Positions 6,733 through 14,899 of a stretch of DNA of 32,783 bases are shown piece by piece (position 1 is the stretch's first letter; every line of letters starts with the position of its first letter). The stretch lies in the NCBI GenBank assembly GCA_002348385.1, contig DEBD01000018.1, positions 4,348-37,130 of the forward strand. Direction: 5' to 3'. This DNA is from Gammaproteobacteria bacterium UBA2965 (GTDB taxonomy: Bacteria; Pseudomonadota; Gammaproteobacteria; Pseudomonadales; Azotimanducaceae). The notes beneath the pieces were generated by a model that searched no databases, had not been told where the DNA came from, and was given only the letters and a program-made list of their open reading frames with translations. Both the position numbers and the translations under genes were made by a program.

Positions 6733-8928
6733 CTAGCGCAGCCCCTGATCTTCCAACAGCGCCGCCGGCTCCGCATCTCGCCCGCGAAACAGGCGGTAGA
6801 CCTCCAACGCCGGCAGGCTGCCGCCTAGCCCGAGCACGGTGTCGTTGAAGCGCTGGGCCACCTCACGCACCCCGGCGTCGTTATCCAGGCCCACCTCGCG
6901 AAATGCCGCAAACGCATCCGCCGCCAGCACCTCGGCCCACTTGTAGGAGTAGTACCCGGCCGCGTACCCACCGCTGAACAGGTGGGTGAATGCGGGGAGC
7001 ATGCTCTCATCTGCCAGGGATGGCGTGACCACCGTTTGAGCGACGATCCCGCTCTCGATTTCAAACGGGTCCGGGCCCTCGCCAAAACCGTACTGCTCGT
7101 GCAGCGTCATGTCGGTCTTGCCGAACTGAAGCTGACGCAACGTTCCGTTGCCCACCATGAAATTACGGCTGGCCACGATCCGGTCGATGGTCTCCAGGTC
7201 CAACTGCTCGCCGGTCTCCGCGTGTGCGGTCAGTCCGCGCAGGAAAGGCTTGTGATCCATCCAGAACTCATTGAACTGGCTGGCCAACTCCACCGCGTCC
7301 CACTCCACCAAATTGAGGCCTGACGCTCCCGATTCCTCGATCTGCGTGAACATGTGCTGCATCGCATGGCCAAACTCGTGAAACAGGGTTCTCACCTCAT
7401 CCAGCGACATCAAACCAACAGCGCCCTCGCCGGGCGGACGCCCGTTCATGACAAACAGCGCAACGGGAAGCGAGGACGACTGGCCAGGCCCTGCCAGAAG
7501 CCGGCTGCGCTGCACAACGGTGTTCATCCAGGCGCCGCCGCGTTTCTCACCCGGGCGCGCGTATGGGTCTACATAAAAACCGGCAACCACTTCTGAATCA
7601 TCGACCACTTCGAAAAAACGCACGCTCTCGTCCCACACCGGCACCGAGCCGGGCTCAACCTCGCGAATCTGAACGTCGTAGAGCTTTGCCACCAGAGAAA
7701 ACAAGCCATCGAACACTTTAGGCATCTGAAAGTAGGAACGAAGTCGCTCCCCATCGTAGTCGTAGAGCGACTCGCGCAGCCGTTCGCTCCAGAAGCCGAC
7801 GTCCCAAGGCTGAGGATCTTCGGCTTCAGGCGCGCCCTGCGCGCGCATGAAGTCCACAAGCTGCGCATACTCACGCTCCGCCGCGGGCCGGGCTGCGCTT
7901 TCCAGCTCCTCAAACAGCGTCCAAACGGCGGCGACGTCGGACGCCATCTTGGCTGCAACACTGAACTCGGCATAGTTGGCAAATCCCACCAACTGCGCCA
8001 TTTCCTGACGTAGCTCAAGAATCTCCTGGAGCAGTGGTCGGTTATCCAGCTGCGGGGCTGTGCCGCGACTGCGGTATGCGCGATAGAACTCTTCGCGTAA
8101 ACCCTGATCTTTGCCGTGCTGTATCACCGCCACGTAGTTCGGGCCGTTCACCGCAAAGTGCCACGGACCGTCTGCCGCCGTCGCATTTTCCACGCCATCG
8201 CTGACGGCACGGGTAGCAGCCAATGCCAGGATGGGTTCCGGCACGCCGGCCACCCGGTCAGGATCGTCCACGTCGATCCGTGCGGATTGCTCCTGCTTCA
8301 CCAGGTTGCTGGAAAAGTCGTTGGACAGCTCGGCCAAGCGCTGCTGAATCTCCCGATAGCGCGCCTTGGCGCCCCCCTCCAGGTGCACACCGGAACGTTC
8401 CATGGCGCGAATGGATTCTTCCACCACGCGTCGCCGCGCCGGGCTCTCGTCGGCAAACCCATCTGCGGCGCGGATCTGCAGCATAGCGTCGTAAATGGGG
8501 CGGCTCTGGCTCATTCGGTTGGCCAGGGCTACGTAATCGGGACGTATCGCATCAAACGCCGTTTTCAGCTCGTCGGTGTATTTCACCGACACCAGATGGC
8601 TCACCACCCCCACCACATGGCCCAGGCGATGCTCCAGGTGCTCGAGCGGCTCCATGGTTCCCGCCCAGGTCGGGCTGACCTCACCTTCCAGCGTTGCGAA
8701 CGCCGCATCCACCTCCTCGATCAGTCGGGCCGCGCCCACTTCAACCTGATCGGGCGTATAGGCCTCCCAGAGCGGAAGGTGGGCGATGGGGCCTACCGAT
8801 GTCGTTTGCTCCAGTCGCGCCAACGCGTCGTCGGCCATATTCGTCTCCTCGTTTTCCGCGGGCTGTGTGGCACATCCGACCAAACCAAAGGTCAAGGCGG
8901 CACAAGCGGCCAAGCGGCGTCGGTGCAA
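6733..8928 (-). CDS. M3-family zinc metallopeptidase, predicted lipoprotein
   Basis: Thimet-type (M3) oligopeptidase resembling Dcp and oligopeptidase A, which trims short peptides. The zinc motif HEFGH lies at 517-521 with catalytic E518, and the third ligand is E547 in WDAVELASQF. With the TTG start at 8928 the protein is 731 residues and opens with HRRRL, a hydrophobic stretch and the lipobox LVGC, so it would be exported and lipid-anchored. An ATG at 8838 has a much better ribosome site (GAGGAG, 6 nt spacing). It would give a 701-residue cytoplasmic enzyme that lacks the signal and keeps the whole catalytic fold. Both starts may be used. The TTG lies 10 bp after the stop of the NYN gene, consistent with coupling. 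The extended frame to 9054 overlaps the NYN gene and was not used. Confidence 0.9.
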   Translation of the reverse strand: MHRRRLAACAALTFGLVGCATQPAENEETNMADDALARLEQTTSVGPIAHLPLWEAYTPDQVEVGAARLIEEVDAAFATLEGEVSPTWAGTMEPLEHLEHRLGHVVGVVSHLVSVKYTDELKTAFDAIRPDYVALANRMSQSRPIYDAMLQIRAADGFADESPARRRVVEESIRAMERSGVHLEGGAKARYREIQQRLAELSNDFSSNLVKQEQSARIDVDDPDRVAGVPEPILALAATRAVSDGVENATAADGPWHFAVNGPNYVAVIQHGKDQGLREEFYRAYRSRGTAPQLDNRPLLQEILELRQEMAQLVGFANYAEFSVAAKMASDVAAVWTLFEELESAARPAAEREYAQLVDFMRAQGAPEAEDPQPWDVGFWSERLRESLYDYDGERLRSYFQMPKVFDGLFSLVAKLYDVQIREVEPGSVPVWDESVRFFEVVDDSEVVAGFYVDPYARPGEKRGGAWMNTVVQRSRLLAGPGQSSSLPVALFVMNGRPPGEGAVGLMSLDEVRTLFHEFGHAMQHMFTQIEESGASGLNLVEWDAVELASQFNEFWMDHKPFLRGLTAHAETGEQLDLETIDRIVASRNFMVGNGTLRQLQFGKTDMTLHEQYGFGEGPDPFEIESGIVAQTVVTPSLADESMLPAFTHLFSGGYAAGYYSYKWAEVLAADAFAAFREVGLDNDAGVREVAQRFNDTVLGLGGSLPALEVYRLFRGRDAEPAALLEDQGLR
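8845..8850 (-). promoter_or_regulatory. Internal Shine-Dalgarno for a cytoplasmic M3 peptidase form
   Basis: GAGGAG on the minus strand, 6 nt before the ATG at 8838. It lies within the codons for the Glu-Glu just after the lipobox Cys. It is stronger than anything preceding the upstream TTG at 8928 and decides between a lipoprotein and a cytoplasmic product. Confidence 0.55.
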
Positions 8929-8938
8929 TATCAGGGTG

Positions 8939-9757
8939 CTAATCTCTGGTAAGGGCGCTGATGACGTAGCTGCCGGACCTGTCGTCCATTTCCAGTTCCA
9001 GCTGGCCGCGGCTTTGCGCTTCCTCCAGCAGATCACTGAACGAGCGAAAGCCATAAAAGCTCTCGTGAAAACCGGGCCGCCGGCGTTTGAGGGTCTGCTT
9101 GATCATCGAGCCCCACAGCTTGTCCCCCACGCCACGCTCCGAGGCCAGATCTTCCGCCGTGTCGAGCACCAGCGCGATGGCCTCGTCGAAGCGCTCTGGT
9201 CCGGGCTTTTTCGTCGCGCCCTTTTGCGTCGCCTTTTTTGGCGCTCGCTTTTTCTCCCGGCTCTGGGCCTGCTGGGAGTCCCGCACCAGATCGTCGTAAT
9301 AAATGAACTCGTCGCAGTTGCTGATCAGCAGGTCCGAAGTGGAATTCTTTACCCCCACGCCGATCACCGTTTTGGCGTTCTCCCTGAGCTTGCTCACCAG
9401 GGGAGAGAAGTCGGAGTCGCCGCTGATACACACGAATGTGTCGATATGTTCCTTCGTGTAGCAGAGGTCCAGGGCATCCACCACCATGCGAATGTCCGCG
9501 GAATTCTTGCCTGATTGGCGCGTGTGGGGGATTTCGATGAGCTCAAACGCAGCCTCGTGCATGCCGGGCTTGAACTCCTTGTAGCGCTCCCAGTCGCAGT
9601 AAGCCTTCTTCATGACAATGCTGCCTTTGAGCAGCAGCTTTTCCAGCACGAGCTGGATGTCGAACTTGGCGTACTTGGCGTCGCGCACCCCCAAAGCGAC
9701 ATTCTCGAAGTCGCAAAATAACGCCAGGTTCTTGTCTCCGCTGGTTTCGCTTGCCAT
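8939..9757 (-). CDS. NYN (PIN-like) ribonuclease domain with C-terminal LOTUS/OST-HTH domain
   Basis: A 272-residue protein in two domains. The N-terminal NYN domain (about 8-160) has the acidic PIN-like site: D16 and N19 in FCDFENV, D88 in SADIRMVVDAL, and D114/D116 in ISGDSDFSPL. This fold is that of a metal-dependent ribonuclease. A Lys-rich linker (about 166-185) leads to a C-terminal LOTUS/OST-HTH domain (about 189-268) with the characteristic YGFRSFSDLLEEA and a following short strand. LOTUS domains bind RNA or nucleic-acid structures, so an RNA-targeting nuclease is the likely role. This NYN-linker-LOTUS layout is a known bacterial architecture. GGAAG precedes the ATG at 9757. The gene sits between the permease and the M3 peptidase with small gaps, but no functional link is evident. 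Confidence 0.88.
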   Translation of the reverse strand: MASETSGDKNLALFCDFENVALGVRDAKYAKFDIQLVLEKLLLKGSIVMKKAYCDWERYKEFKPGMHEAAFELIEIPHTRQSGKNSADIRMVVDALDLCYTKEHIDTFVCISGDSDFSPLVSKLRENAKTVIGVGVKNSTSDLLISNCDEFIYYDDLVRDSQQAQSREKKRAPKKATQKGATKKPGPERFDEAIALVLDTAEDLASERGVGDKLWGSMIKQTLKRRRPGFHESFYGFRSFSDLLEEAQSRGQLELEMDDRSGSYVISALTRD

Positions 9758-9781
9758 CAGTCTTCCGTGTTACACCGCCCA

Positions 9782-11260
9782 TTACCGTACCGGTGGCGTG
9801 TCTTCGCGTCCACCACCGGCGCGCCCAGCCTGCTGCTCCAGCGCAAACGCTTCCTCCGGCGAGCGCACCATTCGCTTGCGCGCGTACAGAGCGAAGTAGG
9901 CAAGCCCCGCCAGGAACCAAAGAGCCACGCCGATCACGCCCTGGCGAAAGTCCGGATTGGCAAACAGCGCAACCAGGGTAACCAGCGCGATCACCAGCGC
10001 GATCCACGCGCCCATGGAGCCCAATGGACTCACATAAGGTCGCTCAATCTCCGCAAACCGCTTCTTGAGGACCAGATAGGCCACCATCTGCATGGCGTAG
10101 GCGATCATGGCGCCGAACACCGCCATGTTGAGAATGACGCCGCCGAAACCGCCATCGCCGGCAAAGTGCAGAATCAGCAACACGCCGTAACCGATCACCG
10201 CGCCCCAGATCAACGCTACGTGAGGGGTTTTGCGCTCACCATGGGTCAGTGACATCCACGTGGGGAAGTAGCCCGCCCGACTGAGGCTGTAGATGTTGCG
10301 ACCATAGGCATAGATGATGGCGTGGAAGCTGGCAATGAGCCCTGCCACCGCCACCAGGCCCAACGCCTTGCCGCTGGTCACGCCCAGCGTGTCCTTGAGC
10401 CCGTCCAGCAACGGCTCCTCTGTCTGCGAGCCGTAATAGGCCGCACCCCCGCCGATGCCCATGTTCAGGAACGTCACCAGCAGCCCGGTGACCACGAGCG
10501 TGGCCAGGCCCCAGATCAGTCCTCGAGGCATGTCCCGTTTGACGTCCACCGATTCCTCGGCCGCCAGCGGCAGCTGCTCGATGGCCAGGTACAGCCAAAC
10601 GGCGAACGGCAGCGCCGCCCCGGCGGCCGTCCACCCAAAGGGCAGGTAGCGGCTCTGGCCGGGATCGGGCTCGATGTTCCACAAGTTGTCCCACGCAAAA
10701 TGTGGCAGGGCACTCACATAGAAGACAGCCAAAATCCCCAAGGCGACCAGGGTTATCACCACCACGAAGCGGAACGACTCCTCTACCCCCAGAATGTTCA
10801 GGCCCACGAAGATGACATACAGGCCCAGCCACCAGGCTGGCTGGAAGGCCTCCGGCGTGTCAAACACGTTCTGCAGATAGGCGGCGGAGAAATAGCAGAC
10901 CACGGCCGTAGTGATCACGTATTCCATATTCTCCGCCAGACCCGTCACATAGCCCCCCCAAGGACCAAGTGCGGTACGACCGAAGGAATAGGCGCCGCCC
11001 GTATGAGGCAACGCGGGCGACATCTCAGCGATGGAGAAGCACAGCCCGACGTACATCACCGTGATCGCACCAACGGCCAGCAGAAAACCGCCGAAACCAG
11101 CCTGGCCTACCCCCAGATTCCAGCCCGAGAAATCTCCGGAGATCACCGCTCCCACCCCGAGGGCCCACAGCGAGAATACGCCCGCGTAGCGTTTCAGCCC
11201 GCGTCGGTCGAAATAGTCCGCCTGCGTAGCGCGATAGTTCACGCCGCCTTGCTTTGCCAT
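9782..11260 (-). CDS. eat: APC-family permease, ethanolamine permease type
   Basis: Inner-membrane amino acid/polyamine/organocation carrier of 492 residues with about 12 membrane spans. The N-terminal half closely follows the ethanolamine permease subfamily: YFDRRGLKRYAGVFSLWALG, GAVISGDFSGWN, FSIAEMSPALPHTGGAYSF and GLAENMEYV. I place the start at the ATG at 11260 because GGGGAGG lies just upstream; another ATG at 11284 lacks a ribosome site. No ethanolamine ammonia-lyase or other eut gene is present, so the substrate could be ethanolamine or a related amine. It follows the cyclase and VOC genes at 36 bp and may import the substrate of that small operon. The C-terminal tail is Gly/Arg-rich and soluble. 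Confidence 0.85.
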   Translation of the reverse strand: MAKQGGVNYRATQADYFDRRGLKRYAGVFSLWALGVGAVISGDFSGWNLGVGQAGFGGFLLAVGAITVMYVGLCFSIAEMSPALPHTGGAYSFGRTALGPWGGYVTGLAENMEYVITTAVVCYFSAAYLQNVFDTPEAFQPAWWLGLYVIFVGLNILGVEESFRFVVVITLVALGILAVFYVSALPHFAWDNLWNIEPDPGQSRYLPFGWTAAGAALPFAVWLYLAIEQLPLAAEESVDVKRDMPRGLIWGLATLVVTGLLVTFLNMGIGGGAAYYGSQTEEPLLDGLKDTLGVTSGKALGLVAVAGLIASFHAIIYAYGRNIYSLSRAGYFPTWMSLTHGERKTPHVALIWGAVIGYGVLLILHFAGDGGFGGVILNMAVFGAMIAYAMQMVAYLVLKKRFAEIERPYVSPLGSMGAWIALVIALVTLVALFANPDFRQGVIGVALWFLAGLAYFALYARKRMVRSPEEAFALEQQAGRAGGGREDTPPVR

Positions 11261-11296
11261 CACGCCTCCCCAAGTGCCGGCCATACGCGGCCAGTG

Positions 11297-11788
11297 CTAG
11301 TCCAACCCATCTTCGCCAAAACGGTCCGCCGGGCCCGGGCCGCCCTCGGCCAGCCGACCCTCACCGCCAAAGTGGCCTTTCCCCGGTACGTGATTGAACT
11401 CCACGCGGATGCCATCAGGGTCCTCAAACAGCACCGAATAGTAATCAGGGGCAAAGTGCGAGCCTTCCTCCGGAGGATGAACCACATGCCCATCGAGTTC
11501 GTCTTCAACAAAGCGATGCACGGCATCTATGTCGTCGCGCGACCTTGCCCTGAAGCAGAAGTGATGTAATCCCGCGCGATCCTGATCGAACGGCACGTCC
11601 CGTTTGTCCGCGGGCGCGCCGCGGACCAGGATGCCGGTGCGGCCGCCAATGCAATAGACGATGTCCTCTCCTTTGATCAGCGTTTCCATTCCCAGGAAGT
11701 GGCACAACGCCTCCCAGAACGGCAGGCATCGCTCGACATCATTCACGGTGAGCTGAATGTGGGCGATACCATTGACGTCAATGGCCAT
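11297..11788 (-). CDS. VOC-superfamily protein (glyoxalase/extradiol-dioxygenase fold)
   Basis: A 163-residue VOC protein. The first module opens with GIAHIQLTVNDVERCLPFWE, with a candidate metal-ligand His. The second contains GLHHFCFRARSRDDID and the C-terminal YSVLFEDPDGIRVEFNHV, in which the Glu of VEF is the usual ligand. The layout H..(E/H)..H..E resembles glyoxalase I/fosfomycin-resistance-type members, and the last 20 residues are a Gly-rich tail. The reaction cannot be stated. The ATG at 11788 is 3 bp after the stop of the cyclase gene, so the two are translationally linked and likely act in the same pathway. Confidence 0.85.
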   Translation of the reverse strand: MAIDVNGIAHIQLTVNDVERCLPFWEALCHFLGMETLIKGEDIVYCIGGRTGILVRGAPADKRDVPFDQDRAGLHHFCFRARSRDDIDAVHRFVEDELDGHVVHPPEEGSHFAPDYYSVLFEDPDGIRVEFNHVPGKGHFGGEGRLAEGGPGPADRFGEDGLD

Positions 11789-11791
11789 GGG

Positions 11792-12760
11792 CTAACGAAT
11801 GGCGATGGGGTTGATAATCATCTGCACGGCGCCACGAACCTTCGCCTGTCCTAGAATAAACAAGAACTCGAACGCGCCGTCACGCACCAGCGGGCCGGTG
11901 TTCATGGTCTCGAGAATATAGATGCCGTGTTCTTTCAGATAGATGCGGTGGCCCACGAAAGCCTTTTCCGGATCTTGCGACGGCACCACGTCCAGCCCCC
12001 AGGTATCCGCACCAACCGCTACGACCTCGAGCCCCGCCAGGTAGTGGGCAACCTCCTCAGATTGACCCGGCTCGGTACTCACCCAAGTTTCCGGATCGCT
12101 CGCCAGCTTAGCGTCCGTCCAGCCGGTGTGAAACAACACCACGTCGCCCTTGCGAATGGGCGTGTTCTGCTTCTTGGCCACGGCCTTCACATCCTCCACG
12201 CTAAAGGCCTGACCGCCTTCGAGGTGCGGCACCGAATAGTGTCCGGCCATATCAAGCACCACGCCTCTCGCCACCAGGGGCGGCAACTTTTCTATGCCGA
12301 GCTTGGTGAGTCCCGAGACCTGCGCGAAGTCCCGCGCGTGGTTGCAGTTGTAGTACATGCCGTTGTCACCGAAATGCCCCAACCCGTCCAGCTGCGAGCC
12401 GATACCGAGCCATCCCTGGAACACGTCGTCGTTATAAGTCCCCCAACTCGTCAGGGTGCGCGCCCCCTCCTGTTGGCCCGGCTGCACTACCAGCAGAGAC
12501 AGGCCGCGGGTGCCGAATGCCGGCGTGTTGTGGTCTATGGTGATTCCCAGGCTGTAGGTCTTGCCGGTGGTGATGAGGCTGGCCGCCGCCAGCACCGACT
12601 GCTGCGTGATCAGGTTGGCGTTGCCCACTTCGTCGTCCGCGCCCCAGCGCGAAGGCGCGCACTCCTCTGCAGCAACTAGGCCGGCCAATGCCCCACCAAC
12701 AATCCCGCACATCAAGCTGACCGCTCGACGCAACGCTGTTCCCCACATCACCTGCGACAT
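11792..12760 (-). CDS. Exported cyclase-family (kynurenine formamidase-like) metal hydrolase
   Basis: A 322-residue protein of the cyclase/KynB-like family (PF04199), metal-dependent amide or ester hydrolases. The start at 12760 has AGGAGG 6 nt upstream. The N-terminus is a probable Sec signal peptide (TALRRAVSLM..., cleavage near LVAAEE), so it acts in the periplasm. The mature part starts with WGADDEVGNANLI, typical of the longer members of this family. The family metal motif HxGTHxDxPxH is altered to GIGSQLDGLGH: the Asp and last His are kept, while the first His is Gly and the second Gln. Related Gln-containing members exist, so the site may still bind metal or the activity may differ. 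It is cotranscribed with the VOC gene and ethanolamine-type permease downstream. Confidence 0.85.
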   Translation of the reverse strand: MSQVMWGTALRRAVSLMCGIVGGALAGLVAAEECAPSRWGADDEVGNANLITQQSVLAAASLITTGKTYSLGITIDHNTPAFGTRGLSLLVVQPGQQEGARTLTSWGTYNDDVFQGWLGIGSQLDGLGHFGDNGMYYNCNHARDFAQVSGLTKLGIEKLPPLVARGVVLDMAGHYSVPHLEGGQAFSVEDVKAVAKKQNTPIRKGDVVLFHTGWTDAKLASDPETWVSTEPGQSEEVAHYLAGLEVVAVGADTWGLDVVPSQDPEKAFVGHRIYLKEHGIYILETMNTGPLVRDGAFEFLFILGQAKVRGAVQMIINPIAIR

Positions 12761-12872
12761 GCTTTCCCTCCTGGTACCGAGCCGCCGTAGCGGCATCACG
12801 CGTATCTCTTCTGTCAAGCCCGGCTCACCGACGGGCGCCACCCGGACAGGCTCCCACGCCGCTGCCCCGATC

Positions 12873-14195
12873 TCAAGCTCCCGAGCGACGACCCGGGACT
12901 GGTTCGGTAGAGGCGATTGCGGGCTCCTTGGAACGGGGCGGCGTCGCAAGAAAGAAGCAGACCGAGCCCAGCAGCGAAAGCAGGGCCAACAACGTGAATC
13001 CCGATTGATAGTCGCCGCTCACGTCAGCCATGTAGCCTGCCACGATGGGGCCGGCAGCCATCCCTAGCATCACGATCAGCGAGGACACGCCCATGATGGT
13101 GCCAAAGGAGCTGGCGCCGAAGTAATCGGCGCGCAGCGACACCATCAGCGGCCCACGCACGCCCCAGGCCAGACCGTGCAGCACAACAAACGCCAGCACG
13201 AGAAGGAAGGATTCCGCGTAGGTCACCAACAGCAACCCCCCCGCATGGGCGAACATGCAAGCCACGCAGATGAGGCGTTTGTTGAGCACATCGCCCAGAT
13301 AGCCGCCTGATACCAGCCCGAGCAGCTGAAACATGGTGAGCAGCGCCACAACCAGACTGGCACTGCCCAGTGAGTACCCTAACCCTTCGGTAAGGTGCGG
13401 AATGAGATGCACCAACATGGCGGATACCACCAGCAGCGCGAAGGCATGCCCGGCCGAGATCAGCCAGAACGACCACGTGCGCATGGCCTGGCGCGCCGTG
13501 AAGTCGGCGCCCCCGGAAGCCGGCGCCTGGCCCTCGTCGGGCAGGTCCACGCCGTCGGGCACCTCCCCGTGGTCCGAAGGACGATGCTTTACCAACTGCA
13601 CCAGAGGCAAGCCCACGCCGAGCACAACGAAACCCGAGATCACTGCCGTGGTTCGCCAGCCGAAGTTCTCCAGGGCCAACACCAGTAGGGGCACCGACAA
13701 GCCCCCTAATGAGAACCCAATCTGGGATCCCGCGATGGCCTTTGAGCGGTTTCGGTTGAACCAGTTGACGATGGCCACCATGAGGGTGGCCCACCCTCCA
13801 AGACTCGAGCCGAGGGCAATGAGCACGAAGGTGAGATAGAAACCCAGCAGCGTCTGCACCTGGCTGAACAGAAACAGGCCCACACCGAACAGCACCGTGC
13901 CTATGGTGAGGATCGCACGGGGACCGAAGCGGTCCACCAGCCAGCCCTGCAGCGGTCCGAGCAAACCGCTCTCTATGCGGGTGAGCGCAAACGCGCCCGC
14001 CACCAGCGCCTTGCTCCAGCCGAATTCGTCCAACAGCAGCACCATGTAGGCGCCGTAGGATTGAACCCACAACATGGACCCGAGCCACTGCACACCGTTG
14101 GACGCGCCCACAATCCACCAGCCGTAAAAAACCCGGCCGCGGGGACGAATCATGCGGTCAATTGCGCGCCAGGGGGATGCCATTACCCGCATCAT
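12873..14195 (-). CDS. MFS transporter, monocarboxylate/oxalate-formate antiporter type
   Basis: A 440-residue major facilitator superfamily carrier with about 12 membrane spans and a hydrophilic central loop (near residues 205-235). The N-terminus has FYGWWIVGAS, typical of the monocarboxylate/OFA branch. The loop between spans 2 and 3 has the MFS motif GWLVDRFGPRAI. It probably moves an organic acid across the inner membrane with proton or anion exchange. The start is uncertain: ATGs at 14195, 14192 and 14183 are all open and none has a strong ribosome site. It lies 112 bp upstream of the cyclase gene in the same direction, so it may feed that small operon. Confidence 0.88.
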   Translation of the reverse strand: MMRVMASPWRAIDRMIRPRGRVFYGWWIVGASNGVQWLGSMLWVQSYGAYMVLLLDEFGWSKALVAGAFALTRIESGLLGPLQGWLVDRFGPRAILTIGTVLFGVGLFLFSQVQTLLGFYLTFVLIALGSSLGGWATLMVAIVNWFNRNRSKAIAGSQIGFSLGGLSVPLLVLALENFGWRTTAVISGFVVLGVGLPLVQLVKHRPSDHGEVPDGVDLPDEGQAPASGGADFTARQAMRTWSFWLISAGHAFALLVVSAMLVHLIPHLTEGLGYSLGSASLVVALLTMFQLLGLVSGGYLGDVLNKRLICVACMFAHAGGLLLVTYAESFLLVLAFVVLHGLAWGVRGPLMVSLRADYFGASSFGTIMGVSSLIVMLGMAAGPIVAGYMADVSGDYQSGFTLLALLSLLGSVCFFLATPPRSKEPAIASTEPVPGRRSGA

Positions 14196-14251
14196 ACGCG
14201 AGCATTCGCGTGCACGGACGGGTTAAGGGGCGGTCATGGCCGCCTCAGAGC

Positions 14252-14596
14252 CTACTTCTTACGCCAGCCCTGTCCCTGAAGCTTGATGAGGTGGCCAGGC
14301 GCCGTCTTTTCGATGGTCTTCTGACCGGCGCGCGCTTCCACGGCGGCAAGGCTGATATTGTTGGCCTGCGCAATGCGTTGGTATTGGGCCCTGCGCTTGG
14401 CATTCACGTTGGCAATGAGCCGCTGCACGTCGGCCCCACCAGCCACCCGACCCAGATATCCGTCATACTGCTCGCCCACCAGGCCCTGGGTTTTTGCGCT
14501 GGATAAGGAGAGATCGGCAGCAAGCGTCTCCCGCCCGCCCATCAAGGCCAGCAACCCAAACAGCAATGCAAAACCCAATGATCTGGTAATCATCAT
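14252..14596 (-). CDS. ydbL: YdbL-family (DUF1318) periplasmic protein
   Basis: Small exported protein of the YdbL family. It has a Sec signal peptide (hydrophobic GFALLFGLLALM, cleavage after an ALA-like site near LAADL). The mature domain contains the family pattern AKTQGLVGEQYDGYLG, INVNAKRR-type residues, YQRIAQANNISL and AGQKTIEKTAPGH, ending WRKK. In E. coli ydbL ends the ydbH-ynbE-ydbL operon, and YdbL is thought to modulate the YdbH-YnbE lipid-transport bridge. Here it is again last, with its ATG region overlapping the ynbE stop (TAATG). GGGAGG lies directly before the ATGs at 14596 and 14593; the ATG at 14605 has no ribosome site of its own. Confidence 0.9.
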   Translation of the reverse strand: MMITRSLGFALLFGLLALMGGRETLAADLSLSSAKTQGLVGEQYDGYLGRVAGGADVQRLIANVNAKRRAQYQRIAQANNISLAAVEARAGQKTIEKTAPGHLIKLQGQGWRKK

Positions 14597-14604
14597 GCCT
14601 CCCA

Positions 14605-14823
14605 TTAGAACACCTCGCTGTCTTCGCCAAAGATGTCGTCCAGCTCTTTGTCTACCTTTACGCGAATCTCATGCTGAATGTTGACGTTGAGGTTGATGGT
14701 GATGGGCTCGTCCGTGGCCACCTGTACGGTGGGCGTGCACGCGGCCAGCAACAGCCCCCACACCAGCGCCGCACCTCCGTGGTTGCGCCAGGCGTTCTGC
14801 CTGTCTTCAGCGTTGCCTTTCAC
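14605..14823 (-). CDS. ynbE: YnbE-family outer-membrane lipoprotein
   Basis: A 72-residue lipoprotein of the YnbE family. The mature part after the lipobox (LLAAC) reads TPTVQVATDEPITINLNVN then IQHEIRVKVDKELDDIF, which matches YnbE almost throughout. In E. coli YnbE is an outer-membrane lipoprotein that pairs with the C-terminal end of YdbH to complete a bridge for phospholipid transport between membranes. The start is inferred as a GTG at 14823 with GAGG 4 nt upstream. An in-frame ATG at 14940 would overlap the ydbH gene and add an unlikely leader. The n-region is unusually long (about 15 residues) before the hydrophobic core. The order ydbH-ynbE-ydbL is conserved. Confidence 0.9.
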   Translation of the reverse strand: MKGNAEDRQNAWRNHGGAALVWGLLLAACTPTVQVATDEPITINLNVNIQHEIRVKVDKELDDIFGEDSEVF

Positions 14824-14899
14824 GTTGCCTCGTCCTAACGGTTCAACAGATCTGAAAATGCTATCGATGCCGGGTGAACGGCAGCTGAACCATAGCACA

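Noticed and set aside
14228..14250. Possible terminator hairpin after ydbL (GGCGG / CCGCC)
   Set aside because: The stem is only 5 bp with a 6-nt loop and there is no T-run. It is too weak to call.
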